Positions 8,173 through 18,300 of a stretch of DNA of 64,000 nt are shown here, in pieces. How positions within the stretch are numbered: the first letter of the stretch is position 1; each line of letters starts with the position of its first letter. The notes under the pieces were generated by a model that was not told where the DNA came from, made no database searches, and saw only the letters and a list, made by a program, of their open reading frames with translations. A program made the position numbers and the translations under genes. The DNA is from an uncultured Lachnospiraceae bacterium (lineage in GTDB: Bacteria > Bacillota > Clostridia > Lachnospirales > Lachnospiraceae): the NCBI GenBank assembly GCA_944384025.1, contig CALWRS010000005.1:1-64000 (forward strand), given 5' to 3'.

Positions 8173-9273
8173 GTGCAAATTTTGCGCCCGTCTATGGAGG
8201 GAGCTAAGCGGATTGTTGTTATAAGCGATATTCACGGATATTACGATACGTTTGTAGAACTCCTTGAGAAAATTTCCTACTCCTCGGAAGACGTCTTAGT
8301 AATTCTAGGAGATATGATAGAAAAAGGTCCGAACAGCCTTGCGGTTCTTCGCCTTATTATGCATCTGACCGAAGAGTACCCGGTCTTTGTTCTTCTGGGA
8401 AATCACGACATGATTTTGCGGGAATTGCAGCGAGCGGACCGCAACGAAGAGTTTTTGCATTATCTCCGTACAAAAAAGCATTCCATCCTTCAGGAAATGT
8501 GTCGGGAGCTTTCGGTTCCCATTCACGAAAACATGAATGTCCCCTTTTTAAAACGGTTGCTTTTAGAGCATTTTGAGCCGGAAGTTTCTTTTATTAACCG
8601 CCTCCCGCATGTGATTGAAACCGAGCATTTTGTATTTGCCCACGCGCAAGTTCTTCCGGGAGCGCTTGAGGAGCTCACACCCGGGCAGGTGCTTAAAGCA
8701 GACGCATTTTTAAAGAAAGGGTATGCGTTTGAAAAGTACGTTGTCGTTGGCCACTGGCCGGTAATGCTCTACCGCGAAGGGAAGCGCGACGCAAACCCGC
8801 TGGTTCATTCGCAGCGGCGCATTGTCTGCATCGACGGAGGAATCGGCGTAAAACCGGACGGACAGTTAAATGCGTTGCTGATTACGCCCTTAGAAGAAGA
8901 ATTTCAGGCCGTCTACGCCGATCCGTTCCCGAAGGCGACGGCGAAGAACAGCCAGCTGGCAGGAGAATTTTGTCATTTGATTTGCTGGCCCGACAATCGC
9001 GTAAAAATCCTTCGCGAGGAGAACGATTTTGCATATTGCCAGCACGAGAGCACCGGACGAGATTTCTGGATTCCGAAGTCTTTTCTTTGGGAGATGGAAG
9101 ACGGGTGGCATTCGGACGATATGAACGATTATCAGCTTCGCGTGACGATGGGAGACGAAGTCTCTGTTGTAGAGAGCACCAGTAGGGGCTACTTCATTAA
9201 AAAAGACGGCGTTACCGGATGGTATTACGGAATGCTGGACTGGAAAACACCGGCGGATAAGAAGGAAGAATAA
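8173..9273 (+). CDS. PPP-like metallophosphatase with C-terminal domain
   Basis: This 366-residue protein belongs to the calcineurin-like phosphoesterases. The metal-binding blocks are visible in order: SDIHGYYDT (about residue 17), GDMIEKGP (about 47), GNHDM (about 76), FAHAQ and VGHWP. This arrangement is closest to bacterial serine/threonine protein phosphatases of the PrpA/PP1 kind. After about residue 255 a ~110-residue C-terminal region follows that looks like small beta domains (SH3-like, inference). The start is the GTG at 8173, preceded by GAGAGGGGG; upstream in-frame codons overlap the sortase. Co-transcription with the sortase suggests a cell-surface or signalling role, not proven. 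Confidence 0.8.
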   Translation: MQILRPSMEGAKRIVVISDIHGYYDTFVELLEKISYSSEDVLVILGDMIEKGPNSLAVLRLIMHLTEEYPVFVLLGNHDMILRELQRADRNEEFLHYLRTKKHSILQEMCRELSVPIHENMNVPFLKRLLLEHFEPEVSFINRLPHVIETEHFVFAHAQVLPGALEELTPGQVLKADAFLKKGYAFEKYVVVGHWPVMLYREGKRDANPLVHSQRRIVCIDGGIGVKPDGQLNALLITPLEEEFQAVYADPFPKATAKNSQLAGEFCHLICWPDNRVKILREENDFAYCQHESTGRDFWIPKSFLWEMEDGWHSDDMNDYQLRVTMGDEVSVVESTSRGYFIKKDGVTGWYYGMLDWKTPADKKEE

Positions 9274-9307
9274 AAAACAGGCATGACCGAAATCATGCCT
9301 GTTTTTT
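9273..9307. terminator. Bidirectional terminator phosphatase / activase
   Basis: AAAAAACAGGCATGA pairs with TCATGCCTGTTTTTT around a short CCGAAA-type loop. It separates two convergent genes and has A/T runs on both flanks. Confidence 0.93.
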
Positions 9308-9316
9308 CATAAAATC

Positions 9317-12300
9317 TTATTCCTCTTTCAACCCTTTCACGGCAGAGGAGAGCATCAGCTTAATTCGGTTCAGCTGATTTACTTCGCTTGCGCCTGGGTC
9401 GTAATCGACGGCAACAATGTTGGACTCCGGATAGCGAAGCCGCAGTTCCTTGATAACGCCTTTTCCTACGATGTGGTTTGGCAGGCAGGCAAAAGGCTGC
9501 GTGCAGACAATGTTCGGAGCACCGCTTTTTATGAGCTCTACCATTTCTGCCGTTAAAAACCATCCCTCACCTGTCATATTACCGATGGAAACAATCGGTT
9601 TCGCGTACTCCTGCAGCGTCTTTATCGAAACCGGCGGATGGAAGCGCCGGCTGCTTTTTAAGGCGGTAATTGCCGGTTTTCGGAAATGCTCGATAAAGAC
9701 CATGGCAATCCGGTTTATATAAATCGCCTTTTTCCCTTTCCCCAGATATTCGTGTTTAAACTGCGCGTCGCTAAGACAGTAGTGGAAGAAGTCTACCAAA
9801 TCCGGGCAGACAGCCTCCGCGCCTTCCTGCTCAAGAAGATCTACAAGGTAGTTGTTTGCAGCCGGAAGGAATTTTACAAGAATTTCTCCGACAACGCCAA
9901 CGCGCGGCTTTTTGACGGATTCGTCTAGAGGCAGAGCATCAAATTCCGCCACAATCTGCTTGCAGTTTCGCTTAAACTCCCGCATATTGCCGTTTTGCAC
10001 GGATTTGCAGCAAATATCCGCCCACTTGCGGTGCAGTGCGTTCGCAGCGCCCTTTTCCTTTTCGTATGGCCTTGTTCGGTACAAAACGCGCATGAACAAA
10101 TCGCCGTAGACAAGCGCCTGAACGACTTTTTTCAAAAGACCGTAGCTGTATTTTAAGCCGGGGTTTTTCTCCAGACCGCTTGTGCTAAGCGATACGACCG
10201 GAATATATTCGTAGCCCGCTTTAATCAAAGCGCGGCGGATAAACCCGATGTAATTGGTCGCACGGCAGCCGCCGCCGGTCTGTGTTATAAAAATGGCCAG
10301 CTTGTGCGTATCGTAGCGCCCAGAATTTAACGCGTCCATAATTTGACCTACAACAAGCAAAGACGGGTAGCAGGCGTCGTTGTTTACGTACTTAAGACCT
10401 GCCTCCACAATCGACCGGCTCTCGCTTCCTAAAATCTCGCAGCGATAACCGCACGATGCGAGCGCTGGCTGCAAAAGCTCAAAGTGGATGGGCGACATTT
10501 GCGGCGCTAAAATCGTATAATCCTTTCGCATTTGCTCCGTGAAAATCGGACGCTCAAAGGCGGAGGACTTTATTTCGCGGACAACGCCTTTGCGCTGCCG
10601 CTCGCGCACGGCGGAAAGCAGGGAGCGGACGCGGATGCGGGCAGCTCCAAGCGTATTTACTTCGTCGATCTTTAAAACTGTATAAATCTTTCCGGCGGAA
10701 GTCAGAATATCGGCTACGCCGTCCGTCGTTACCGCATCTAAGCCGCAGCCAAAAGAATTTAGCTGAATAAGCTCCAGGTTCTCTTTTGTTCGAACAAATG
10801 CGGCGGCATTATAAAGTCGCGTATGGTACATCCATTGATCGACAACGAGCATTGGACGATCCACTTTGCCAAGGTGGCTGACGCTGTCCTCCGTCAAAAC
10901 GGCGACGCCGTAAGAGCAAATCATATCCGGAATGCCGTGATGAATTTCCGGGTCGATGTGGTACGGGCGTCCCGCAAGTACAATGCCAAGCCGGCCGGTT
11001 TCTTCCAGATACGCAAGCGTCTCTTCGCCTTTCTTTCGCAGAGCTTCTCTGCTTCGCTGTTGTTCTTCCCACCCAGCCTTTGCCGCCTGACGAATTTCCG
11101 ATTCGGAGATTCCTCGTTTGGTAAAGTGGCGTACAAGACCGTCGGAGATTGTTTTTTCGGACTCCATGGAGAAAAACGGGTTGTCAAAAACAATCCGGCT
11201 GCCTTTAAGCTCGTCCACGTTGTTTTTAATGTTCTCCGGGTAGGAAGTTACAATCGGGCAGTTGTAGTGGTTTCCTGCCGCCGAATCTTCCATATGCTCG
11301 TAAGGAATCGACGGATAGAAAATATAAGGAACCTGTTGTTTTATCAGCCATGCGATATGTCCGTGCACAAGTTTCGCCGGATAGCATTCCGACTCGCTTG
11401 GAATGGATTCGATGCCAAGTTCGTAGATTTTTCTGCTGGAACTTGGAGAGAGCACAACTTGAAAGCCCAGCTTCGTAAAGAAGGTGAACCAAAACGGGTA
11501 GTTCTCGTAAATGTTTAAGACACGCGGAATGCCTACTTTGCCGCGCGGAGCTAAATTTTCCGTCAGCGGTTCGTAGCCAAACGTTGTCTTGAGTTTATAA
11601 TCGAACAGGTTAGGAACTTTGTCTTTGTTCTTTTCTTTCCCTAAACCGCGCTCGCAGCGATTGCCCGAAATAAACTGTCGGCCGCCGGAAAAGCGGTTGA
11701 TAGTTAGAAGGCAGGCGTTGGTGCAGCCTTTGCAGCGCGCCATAGACGTCTCAAACTTTAATTCGTTGATTTCGTCGATGGAAAGCATCGTGCTGGCGAC
11801 GCCCTCGTAATGCTCGCGGGCAATCAAAGCAGCGCCGAACGCGCCCATAATTCCGGCAATATCCGGACGGATGGCTTCGCATCCGCTGATTCGCTCAAAG
11901 CTTCGCAAAACAGCGTCGTTGTAGAATGTGCCGCCTTGCACGACGATATGTTCGCCAAGATCCTTCGGGTCGGTAATTTTTATTACTTTATACAGGGCAT
12001 TCTTGATTACGGAGTATGCAAGCCCCGCGGAGATGTCTGCCACGGTTGCGCCTTCTTTTTGCGCCTGCTTCACCTTGGAATTCATAAATACGGTACAACG
12101 AGAGCCAAGGTCGATTGGATTTTCGGCAAAGAGGGCAATGCGCGCAAAGTCCTCTACCTGATAACTCAGGCTTTTGGCAAACGTCTCAATGAACGAGCCG
12201 CAGCCGGAAGAGCAGGCTTCGTTTAATTGCACTTTATCTACGGTTCCGTTTTTGATGGTGATGCATTTCATATCCTGCCCGCCGATGTCCAAAATGCAGT

Positions 12301-13543
12301 CAACCGCAGGATTAAAAAAAGCGGCGGCGTAGTAGTGCGCAACGGTTTCCACTTCGCCCTCATCAAGCATAAGCGCCGATTTCACAAGCGCTTCGCCGTA
12401 GCCGGTTGAGCAGGTGCGGACAATCCGCGCACTGTCCGGAAGAAGAGAATAGACTTCTTTTAAAGCTTTAATTGTCGTCTTTAAGAGGCTTCCGTTGTTG
12501 TTGCTGTAAAAACTGTGCAAAAGCGTTCCGTCTTCTCCAATCAAAGCAAGCTTTGTCGTTGTGGAGCCTGCGTCAATACCAAGGAAACAATCTCCTTCGT
12601 AACCGGAGATATCCCCTTTTTTTACCGTGTGAATCGAATGTCTGCGAGAGAACGCATCGTACTCTTTTTCGTCTTTAAAAAGCGGTTCCAAACGGGCAAC
12701 TTCAAACTGCATGGCAATGCCGCTTTCAAGAAGCGACTGCATTTGCGAAAGAAGCGTTTCCTGCTTGCCCTCCGAGGACATGGCAGCGCCAATGGCGGCG
12801 AACAGATGTGAATGCTCGGGCGCGTAGACTTGCGCATCCGTAAGTTTGAGCGTACGAATAAAAGCAGCGCGAAGCTCCGTCAAAAAGTGCAGCGGACCGC
12901 CCAAAAATGCTACGTTTCCGCGGATAGGCTTGCCGCAGGCAAGACCGCTGATCGTCTGATTTACAACTGCCTGGAAAATGGAGGCCGCCAAATCGGGCTT
13001 GGTAGCGCCTTCGTTAATTAGCGGCTGAATGTCCGACTTTGCAAAAACGCCGCACCGCGCGGCAATCGGATAAATTGCAGAATAATTTTTCGCATATTCG
13101 TTCAGGCCGGAGGCATCCGTCTTTAAAAGGCTTGCCATCTGGTCGATAAAGGAACCGGTACCGCCCGCGCAGATACCGTTCATCCGCTGGTCGATGCCGT
13201 TTGTGAAGTAGATGATCTTCGCATCTTCTCCGCCAAGTTCAATCGCAACGTCCGTTTGCGGAGCATAATAAGTCAGGGAAGTGGAAACAGCTACCACTTC
13301 CTGCACAAAAGGCACGTTTAGATGTTTTGCGATGGTCAGTCCTCCGGAACCGGTAATCATAGGGCATACCGTAAGGTCGCCGATTTGCGATACGGCCTTT
13401 TGGATTAGGACTGCAAGCGTTTTTTGAATATTGGCGAAATGCCGCTCATAGTCGGAAAACAAAACTTGATTTTCCGGATCCATAAGCACAATTTTCACTG
13501 TTGTGGAACCAATGTCGATTCCCAGTCTATATGTATTTGCCAT
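9317..13543 (-). CDS. Acyl-CoA dehydratase activase fusion protein
   Basis: This 1408-residue protein joins two ASKHA ATPase domains of the BadF/BcrA/HgdC type to dehydratase-like parts. The first ATPase starts at [12 protein letters not shown] (about residue 8) and the second at [14 protein letters not shown] (about 319). The cysteines that ligate the bridging 4Fe-4S cluster are suggested by [13 protein letters not shown] (about 134) and [13 protein letters not shown] (about 443). A Cys-rich [13 protein letters not shown] stretch (about 605) and a long C-terminal DUF2229/HgdB-like region follow. Related activases use ATP to push a low-potential electron into 2-hydroxyacyl-CoA dehydratases, but no such dehydratase is nearby and the target is unknown. 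The start is ATG 13543 after AGAGGA. Confidence 0.88.
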   Translation of the reverse strand: MANTYRLGIDIGSTTVKIVLMDPENQVLFSDYERHFANIQKTLAVLIQKAVSQIGDLTVCPMITGSGGLTIAKHLNVPFVQEVVAVSTSLTYYAPQTDVAIELGGEDAKIIYFTNGIDQRMNGICAGGTGSFIDQMASLLKTDASGLNEYAKNYSAIYPIAARCGVFAKSDIQPLINEGATKPDLAASIFQAVVNQTISGLACGKPIRGNVAFLGGPLHFLTELRAAFIRTLKLTDAQVYAPEHSHLFAAIGAAMSSEGKQETLLSQMQSLLESGIAMQFEVARLEPLFKDEKEYDAFSRRHSIHTVKKGDISGYEGDCFLGIDAGSTTTKLALIGEDGTLLHSFYSNNNGSLLKTTIKALKEVYSLLPDSARIVRTCSTGYGEALVKSALMLDEGEVETVAHYYAAAFFNPAVDCILDIGGQDMKCITIKNGTVDKVQLNEACSSGCGSFIETFAKSLSYQVEDFARIALFAENPIDLGSRCTVFMNSKVKQAQKEGATVADISAGLAYSVIKNALYKVIKITDPKDLGEHIVVQGGTFYNDAVLRSFERISGCEAIRPDIAGIMGAFGAALIAREHYEGVASTMLSIDEINELKFETSMARCKGCTNACLLTINRFSGGRQFISGNRCERGLGKEKNKDKVPNLFDYKLKTTFGYEPLTENLAPRGKVGIPRVLNIYENYPFWFTFFTKLGFQVVLSPSSSRKIYELGIESIPSESECYPAKLVHGHIAWLIKQQVPYIFYPSIPYEHMEDSAAGNHYNCPIVTSYPENIKNNVDELKGSRIVFDNPFFSMESEKTISDGLVRHFTKRGISESEIRQAAKAGWEEQQRSREALRKKGEETLAYLEETGRLGIVLAGRPYHIDPEIHHGIPDMICSYGVAVLTEDSVSHLGKVDRPMLVVDQWMYHTRLYNAAAFVRTKENLELIQLNSFGCGLDAVTTDGVADILTSAGKIYTVLKIDEVNTLGAARIRVRSLLSAVRERQRKGVVREIKSSAFERPIFTEQMRKDYTILAPQMSPIHFELLQPALASCGYRCEILGSESRSIVEAGLKYVNNDACYPSLLVVGQIMDALNSGRYDTHKLAIFITQTGGGCRATNYIGFIRRALIKAGYEYIPVVSLSTSGLEKNPGLKYSYGLLKKVVQALVYGDLFMRVLYRTRPYEKEKGAANALHRKWADICCKSVQNGNMREFKRNCKQIVAEFDALPLDESVKKPRVGVVGEILVKFLPAANNYLVDLLEQEGAEAVCPDLVDFFHYCLSDAQFKHEYLGKGKKAIYINRIAMVFIEHFRKPAITALKSSRRFHPPVSIKTLQEYAKPIVSIGNMTGEGWFLTAEMVELIKSGAPNIVCTQPFACLPNHIVGKGVIKELRLRYPESNIVAVDYDPGASEVNQLNRIKLMLSSAVKGLKEE

Positions 13544-13611
13544 AAAAATCCTCTTTTCCATAAAACGTTTCGCCATTACGACGTAGAACTATCCACTCCC
13601 ATATCCAGTTT

Positions 13612-13640
13612 ATTATACGACATGGTCTTCAAAGATTCAA
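13612..13640 (-). promoter_or_regulatory. SigA promoter of the activase gene
   Basis: On the minus strand TTGAAT (13635-13640) and TATAAT (13612-13617) are 17 bp apart, about 70 bases before the activase start. Confidence 0.75.
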
Positions 13641-13787
13641 CAAAAAATCCCCCGTGGAGCTGTAAAGAATCCATGAAATTTCTGGATGAAGCCCGCTGCA
13701 AGCAGGATTTGGAACGAAAAAAAACGAGCCGTCATACAATAAAGTATCAAGGAAACATGCAATTTTTCAGGCAGAAAGGGAGAGCGT

Positions 13788-13988
13788 ATGGAACGATTCA
13801 GCCGCTGCAACGGAATTATTTATGTTGTACAGCCGGGCGACACGCTTTATGCAATCGGGAAACGATACCGCGTTCCCGTTGGCGTTTTGCTTGCGGCAAA
13901 TCCGGGAATTGAGATTTCCAACCTGCCGATTGGGTACCGGCTCTGTGTTCCGGTTCGGTGCACCTGCTCGGAAGAATGGCGGCAATAG
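13788..13988 (+). CDS. Small LysM-domain protein
   Basis: This 66-residue protein is almost only one LysM domain: YVVQPGDTLYAIGKRY (about residues 12-27), then LLAANPGI, then LPIGYRLCVP. LysM binds peptidoglycan or chitin-like glycans. There is no signal peptide, so it is either cytoplasmic until cell lysis, packed on the forespore surface as in several spore coat proteins, or exported by another route. The Cys-x-Cys tail is unusual. AAGGGAGAG precedes the ATG. It stands alone between the activase promoter and the pyr operon. Confidence 0.8.
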   Translation: MERFSRCNGIIYVVQPGDTLYAIGKRYRVPVGVLLAANPGIEISNLPIGYRLCVPVRCTCSEEWRQ

Positions 13989-14000
13989 CAGAGAAAAATC

Positions 14001-14029
14001 TTGTCATTGCAGGTCGAATCAGTTATACT
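14001..14029 (+). promoter_or_regulatory. SigA promoter of the pyr operon
   Basis: TTGTCA (14001-14006) and TATACT (14024-14029) are 17 bp apart, about 50 bases before pyrK. No PyrR attenuator is visible in the short leader. Confidence 0.75.
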
Positions 14030-14080
14030 GACATGGATAAAATGCGATAGAGCACAATGCAGAAAAAGGACGGAAGATGC

Positions 14081-14863
14081 ATGGAAAAACAATATACGAG
14101 CGCAATTGTTGTGGATAAGCGCGATTTAGGCGGTGGAATTATGGAGCTTTGGCTTATGGCTCCCGATATTGCCGCACAGGCGGTTCCCGGACAGTTTGTT
14201 GCGCTGTACTGTACAGATGGAAGCCGGCTTCTGCCGCGCCCGATTAGTATTTGCGACGTAGACGGGGAGCGGCAGAAGCTTCGCTTTGTCTTTCGCATGG
14301 TGGGCGAGGGAACAAAGGAACTTGCCGCAAAACGAGTGTTTGAAAGTGTTTCTGTTTTAGGACCTCTTGGAAACGGATATCCGAAAGAGGTCGGCGCTTA
14401 TCCGCTTTTGGTGGGCGGCGGAATCGGCATCCCGCCGATGCTTTTTTTAGCAAGGGAGCTTTGGCAGCAGGGGAAAAAAGTTTCTATCGTGCTTGGCTTT
14501 CGCGATGCAAACACGTTTCTTGTCGAGGAGATGGCGGAATATGCGGCGGTATATTTGGCTACGGATGACGGCAGCCTGGGAACGAAAGGGACGGTTCTTG
14601 ATGCAATAAAAGAAAACGGACTGCAGTTTGACTGGATTGGCGCGTGCGGCCCTATGCCGATGTTACGGGGCATTAAAAGACTTGCGCAAAGCAAAAATAC
14701 GCCGGCGTACCTTTCGCTTGAGGAACGTATGGCATGTGGAATCGGCGCCTGCTTAGGCTGTGTGTGCAAAACCGCAAAAGCGGACGGGCATACGCATGTA
14801 CACAACACTCGGATTTGTACGGAAGGCCCGGTATTTGATGCGCAGGAGGTGGAAATCGGATGA
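14081..14863 (+). CDS. pyrK: Dihydroorotate dehydrogenase electron transfer subunit PyrK
   Basis: PyrK passes electrons from PyrD to NAD+ in the type 1B dihydroorotate dehydrogenase. This 260-residue protein shows the FAD-binding RPISICD segment (about residue 53), an NAD-binding GGGIGIPPM segment (about 115), and the 2Fe-2S cysteine set CGIGACLGCVCKT (about 220-232) with a later ICTEGP cysteine. The ATG at 14081 is chosen because GGACGGAAG lies upstream; an in-frame ATG at 14057 has no site. The stop overlaps pyrD by four bases. Confidence 0.95.
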   Translation: MEKQYTSAIVVDKRDLGGGIMELWLMAPDIAAQAVPGQFVALYCTDGSRLLPRPISICDVDGERQKLRFVFRMVGEGTKELAAKRVFESVSVLGPLGNGYPKEVGAYPLLVGGGIGIPPMLFLARELWQQGKKVSIVLGFRDANTFLVEEMAEYAAVYLATDDGSLGTKGTVLDAIKENGLQFDWIGACGPMPMLRGIKRLAQSKNTPAYLSLEERMACGIGACLGCVCKTAKADGHTHVHNTRICTEGPVFDAQEVEIG

Positions 14864-15765
14864 AGACCGAAGTGACATTTGCAGGCGTGACCCTGAAAAA
14901 TCCGGTAACGACGGCATCCGGAACGTTTGGCTCCGGGATGGAATACAGCGAATTTGTGGATTTGTCGCTTCTTGGAGCCGTGACGACAAAAGGCGTTGCG
15001 AACCAGCCTTGGGAAGGAAATCCGACGCCTCGCATTGCGGAGACTTATGGAGGAATGCTAAACGCCATCGGCTTGCAAAATCCCGGCGTCGATGTTTTTT
15101 TGGAGCGAGACTTGCCGTTTTTAAAGCAGTACGATACAAAAGTGATTGTCAACGTCTGCGGGAAAACGACGGAAGAGTATTGCGAGACGGTGCAAAAACT
15201 TGCCGACGCACCGGTTGATTTGCTGGAGATTAACATCTCCTGTCCGAACGTGCGCGAAGGAGGCATCGCCTTTGGACAAAATCCGGCGAAGGTGGAAGAA
15301 ATTACGCGTGCCATAAAGCGCGTGGCGGGGCAGCCTGTGATTATGAAATTAAGCCCGAACGTTACCGATATTACCGAAACAGCGCGCGCCGCCGAGGCCG
15401 GAGGGGCAGACGGACTTTCTTTGATTAATACGCTCACAGGCATGAAAATTGACATATATCGGAGAAGTTTTGCGCTTGCAAACCGCACGGGCGGATTGTC
15501 CGGACCGGCAATTAAGCCGGTTGCCGTTCGGATGGTTTATCAGGTGGCCCGTGCGGTAAAAATTCCGATTATCGGCATGGGAGGAATTCAAACGGCGGAA
15601 GACGCGCTTGAATTTCTTATGGCCGGTGCTACGGCTGTTGCCGTTGGAACCGCGAATTTTCATAACCCCAGAGCGACGCTTTCCGTTATCGAAGGAATCC
15701 GCGCGTTTTTAGAAGAGCAGAATATGAACGATATTCACGAAATCATCGGATGCGTGAACCGTTAG
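14860..15765 (+). CDS. pyrD: Dihydroorotate dehydrogenase, type 1B catalytic subunit
   Basis: This 301-residue FMN enzyme oxidises dihydroorotate to orotate in pyrimidine synthesis. The N-terminal TTASGTFGSGMEY and the catalytic-loop NISCPNVREGG (about residues 125-135, with the active Cys of class 1B enzymes) are present, as is the FMN-phosphate site IIGMGGIQTAEDALEF near residue 237. Its ATG overlaps the pyrK stop (ATGA). The pyrK-pyrD pair marks the NAD-dependent B form; pyrE follows after 12 bases. Confidence 0.97.
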   Translation: MKTEVTFAGVTLKNPVTTASGTFGSGMEYSEFVDLSLLGAVTTKGVANQPWEGNPTPRIAETYGGMLNAIGLQNPGVDVFLERDLPFLKQYDTKVIVNVCGKTTEEYCETVQKLADAPVDLLEINISCPNVREGGIAFGQNPAKVEEITRAIKRVAGQPVIMKLSPNVTDITETARAAEAGGADGLSLINTLTGMKIDIYRRSFALANRTGGLSGPAIKPVAVRMVYQVARAVKIPIIGMGGIQTAEDALEFLMAGATAVAVGTANFHNPRATLSVIEGIRAFLEEQNMNDIHEIIGCVNR

Positions 15766-15777
15766 AAAGAGGAAAAA

Positions 15778-16467
15778 ATGGAACAGTACAAACAGGAATT
15801 TATTGATTTCATGGTAGAGTGCGGAGCGCTTCGCTTTGGAAGCTTTACGCTAAAAAGCGGCAGACAATCGCCCTTTTTTATGAATGCCGGCGCTTACGTG
15901 ACCGGGTCACAGCTTGTGCGCCTTGGCGAATATTACGCAAAAGCAATTCACAATACGTACGGAGACGAATTTGACGTTTTGTTCGGGCCGGCATACAAAG
16001 GAATTCCTTTGGCGGTTGTTACGGCGATTGCGTACTACCGGCTCTACGGCAAGGAAGTCCGCTATTGCTCGAACCGTAAGGAAGCAAAAGATCACGGCGA
16101 CGCCGGCGTTTTGCTTGGCGCAAAGCTGCTTCCCGGCGACCGGGTTGTAGTTATTGAGGACGTAACGACTTCCGGAAAGTCGATGGAGGAAACCATCCCG
16201 ATTCTTCGCGCACAAGCAGATGTAAAGCTTGTTGGACTTGTCGTTTCTTTAAACCGGATGGAGCGGGGAAAGGGCACTAAGAGCGCGCTGGAGGAAATTC
16301 GGGAACTGTACGGGATGCCAACAACCGCAATTGTTACAATGAAAGAGGTTGTATCCTATCTGTACGAAAGAGACGTTAACGGTGCGGTTTTCATTGACGC
16401 GAGCGTAAAACGCGCTTTGGACGATTACTACGCAGAGTATGGGGTAGAAGAATGGAACCGGTCCTGA
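15778..16467 (+). CDS. pyrE: Orotate phosphoribosyltransferase
   Basis: PyrE converts orotate and PRPP into OMP. The 229-residue protein has the PRPP-binding motif [16 protein letters not shown] (about residues 122-137) and the N-terminal [12 protein letters not shown] typical of OPRTases. AAAGAGGAAAAA precedes the ATG. It is the third gene of the pyr operon. Its 3' end overlaps queA by 16 bases, so the tRNA-modification gene is likely co-expressed. pyrF is not in the window. Confidence 0.97.
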   Translation: MEQYKQEFIDFMVECGALRFGSFTLKSGRQSPFFMNAGAYVTGSQLVRLGEYYAKAIHNTYGDEFDVLFGPAYKGIPLAVVTAIAYYRLYGKEVRYCSNRKEAKDHGDAGVLLGAKLLPGDRVVVIEDVTTSGKSMEETIPILRAQADVKLVGLVVSLNRMERGKGTKSALEEIRELYGMPTTAIVTMKEVVSYLYERDVNGAVFIDASVKRALDDYYAEYGVEEWNRS

Positions 16468-17525
16468 AAAAAAGCGACTTTTATTTCGAGCTTCCGCAGG
16501 AGCTGATCGCACAGGATCCGCTTGACGACCGCGCCTCCTCTAGGCTTCTTGTAATGGATCGCCGGACAGGAGAGCGAAGCCACCGGCATTTTGGCGATAT
16601 TCTTGAATATTTGCGGCCAGGCGACTGCCTGGTTTTAAACGATACGAAGGTGATTCCCGCGCGGCTCTACGGCGAACGTCTGCCTCGCGCAGAAGGGGAG
16701 GCACGTGGTATACAGGGAAGCGGAGCGCGCGTAGAAGTTCTCTTGCTCAAACGCTTGTCTTCGCACCGCTACGAAACGCTTGTGCGACCGGGAAAACGGC
16801 TGAAAATAGGCGACCGGATTTCCTTTGGCGCAGGGAGGCTGCTTGGAACGATTTGCGACATTGTGGAAGACGGCAACCGCATCGTCGAATTTGCTTACGA
16901 AGGAAACTTTGAGGAAATTCTTGACGAATTGGGGCAGATGCCGCTCCCACCTTATATTACGCACGAACTGCGGGACAAAAACCGCTATCAAACGGTCTAT
17001 GCAAAGTACGAAGGTTCTGCGGCCGCACCTACGGCAGGGCTGCATTTTACAAGCGAGCTCCTTTGTAAAGTGCAGCAAATGGGCGTTCGCATTGCGCATG
17101 TGACGCTGCATGTCGGCCTTGGGACATTTCGTCCGGTAAAAGAAGAAAATATTCTGGAACACCACATGCATACGGAAACGTATCAGGTGCGCGCAGAAGA
17201 CGCCGCGCTTATTAACGAGACAAAGCAAAGCGGCGGCCGCGTAATTTGCGTTGGTACAACAAGCTGCCGCACGCTGGAGACGGTAGCAGGCGAGCACGAT
17301 GGAAAAATAGTTCCCTGCAGCGGGGAGACTGGAATTTTTATTTATCCGGGGTACTCCTTCCGCATTATGGACGGTTTGATTACGAACTTTCATTTGCCTG
17401 AATCTACGCTTTTAATGCTTGTTTCGGCTTTCGCCGGAAGAGAACAGGTGCTTGCAGCATACCGCGAGGCGGTACGCGAGCGATACCGGTTTTTCAGCTT
17501 TGGGGACGCTTGTTTGTTCTTGTAA
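16452..17525 (+). CDS. queA: tRNA preQ1 ribosyltransferase-isomerase QueA
   Basis: QueA transfers the ribosyl part of S-adenosylmethionine to preQ1 in tRNA, forming epoxyqueuosine. The 357-residue length fits. Recognisable blocks include [15 protein letters not shown] (N-terminus), [13 protein letters not shown] (about residue 60), [14 protein letters not shown] (about 186-199) and [17 protein letters not shown] near the C-terminus. The gene starts inside the end of pyrE. Its last 32 bases overlap the end of the convergent LytTR gene, so no terminator fits between them. Confidence 0.97.
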   Translation: MEPVLKKSDFYFELPQELIAQDPLDDRASSRLLVMDRRTGERSHRHFGDILEYLRPGDCLVLNDTKVIPARLYGERLPRAEGEARGIQGSGARVEVLLLKRLSSHRYETLVRPGKRLKIGDRISFGAGRLLGTICDIVEDGNRIVEFAYEGNFEEILDELGQMPLPPYITHELRDKNRYQTVYAKYEGSAAAPTAGLHFTSELLCKVQQMGVRIAHVTLHVGLGTFRPVKEENILEHHMHTETYQVRAEDAALINETKQSGGRVICVGTTSCRTLETVAGEHDGKIVPCSGETGIFIYPGYSFRIMDGLITNFHLPESTLLMLVSAFAGREQVLAAYREAVRERYRFFSFGDACLFL

Positions 17526-18204
17526 GGCGATACTGCGTAAAGAGCATTGCGGATTTGGCGCGCCGGGAACGGCTGATAGGAATCGTGCACCCGTTATACA
17601 GAAGGAAACTTTCCTCTGTCATTTTCCATATGTGTCTTAAATTCACAAGGTAGCTTTGGTGGCAGCGGACAAACGAACTGCCAAGCTGTTCTTCCGCTAC
17701 GTCTAGTCGCTGGTAATACCGGTTTTTTGTCTGTAAGGAATGCACGGTGATTTGACGAAGATTGCTTTCAACATAGAGGATGTTTTGCTTTAGCATAGCA
17801 TCCCCTTTTTGTTTGCGAAAAGAAACGTAGGCGTCTTCTTCCTGCTGGCGGAAGTGGTCCGAAAGCGAGGGAGGCAGATTGTGCGTCAGAAGACAAAGCG
17901 GCGAAGTCTGCACGAAGGCGTCTTCGGAAGCGCTTACGCGAACCTTCGTAAGCTTTGGTAAAATCCAATAAGAAGTGTCCGGATAAAACCGGGAGACGAT
18001 TTCCAGCATTCCGACACAGTCTTCGCTCCAGCAAGTTAAAGCAATGGTAAAAAAGCCGCCCACGCCGTAGGCGCCAATCAGAGAAAAAAGCGTGTCCGGA
18101 TTGTCGGCAAAATACACTTCGTTGAAATTGTATTCCTGCAGCATTCGGCGCTTCCAAAAAAGGACATCCATGGTAGAAAATGGATGATAAAGAAACAGAA
18201 TCAT
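17494..18204 (-). CDS. LytTR-family DNA-binding regulator
   Basis: This 236-residue protein has a C-terminal LytTR DNA-binding domain (about residues 130-236; note [17 protein letters not shown] and [15 protein letters not shown]). The N-terminal ~120 residues are in the place of a receiver but show no DD...D...K phosphorylation pattern, so it is probably not a classical response regulator. No histidine kinase is adjacent. ATG 18204 is chosen because AAGGGGGG precedes it by six bases. That site is inside a stem-loop (18214-18248). The 3' end overlaps queA on the other strand by 32 bases. Confidence 0.8.
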   Translation of the reverse strand: MILFLYHPFSTMDVLFWKRRMLQEYNFNEVYFADNPDTLFSLIGAYGVGGFFTIALTCWSEDCVGMLEIVSRFYPDTSYWILPKLTKVRVSASEDAFVQTSPLCLLTHNLPPSLSDHFRQQEEDAYVSFRKQKGDAMLKQNILYVESNLRQITVHSLQTKNRYYQRLDVAEEQLGSSFVRCHQSYLVNLRHIWKMTEESFLLYNGCTIPISRSRRAKSAMLFTQYRLTRTNKRPQS

Positions 18205-18248
18205 AAAAAATCCCCCCTTGCGTGATGAGAGTATCTTACGCAAAGGGG
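18205..18248 (-). terminator. Terminator-like hairpin covering the LytTR RBS
   Basis: On the minus strand CCCCTTTGCGT (18238-18248) pairs with ACGCAAGGGG (18214-18223) around a 14-base loop, followed by GGA and six T. This has the form of an intrinsic terminator 52 bases after argH. The 3' arm contains the whole Shine-Dalgarno site of the LytTR gene, whose ATG follows the T-run directly. It can act as argH terminator, as attenuator, or as a translation lock. Confidence 0.8.
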
Positions 18249-18300
18249 AAGATGAGCGCAATATAAAAATACATAAATGCATCATATTAATGCTTAAATT

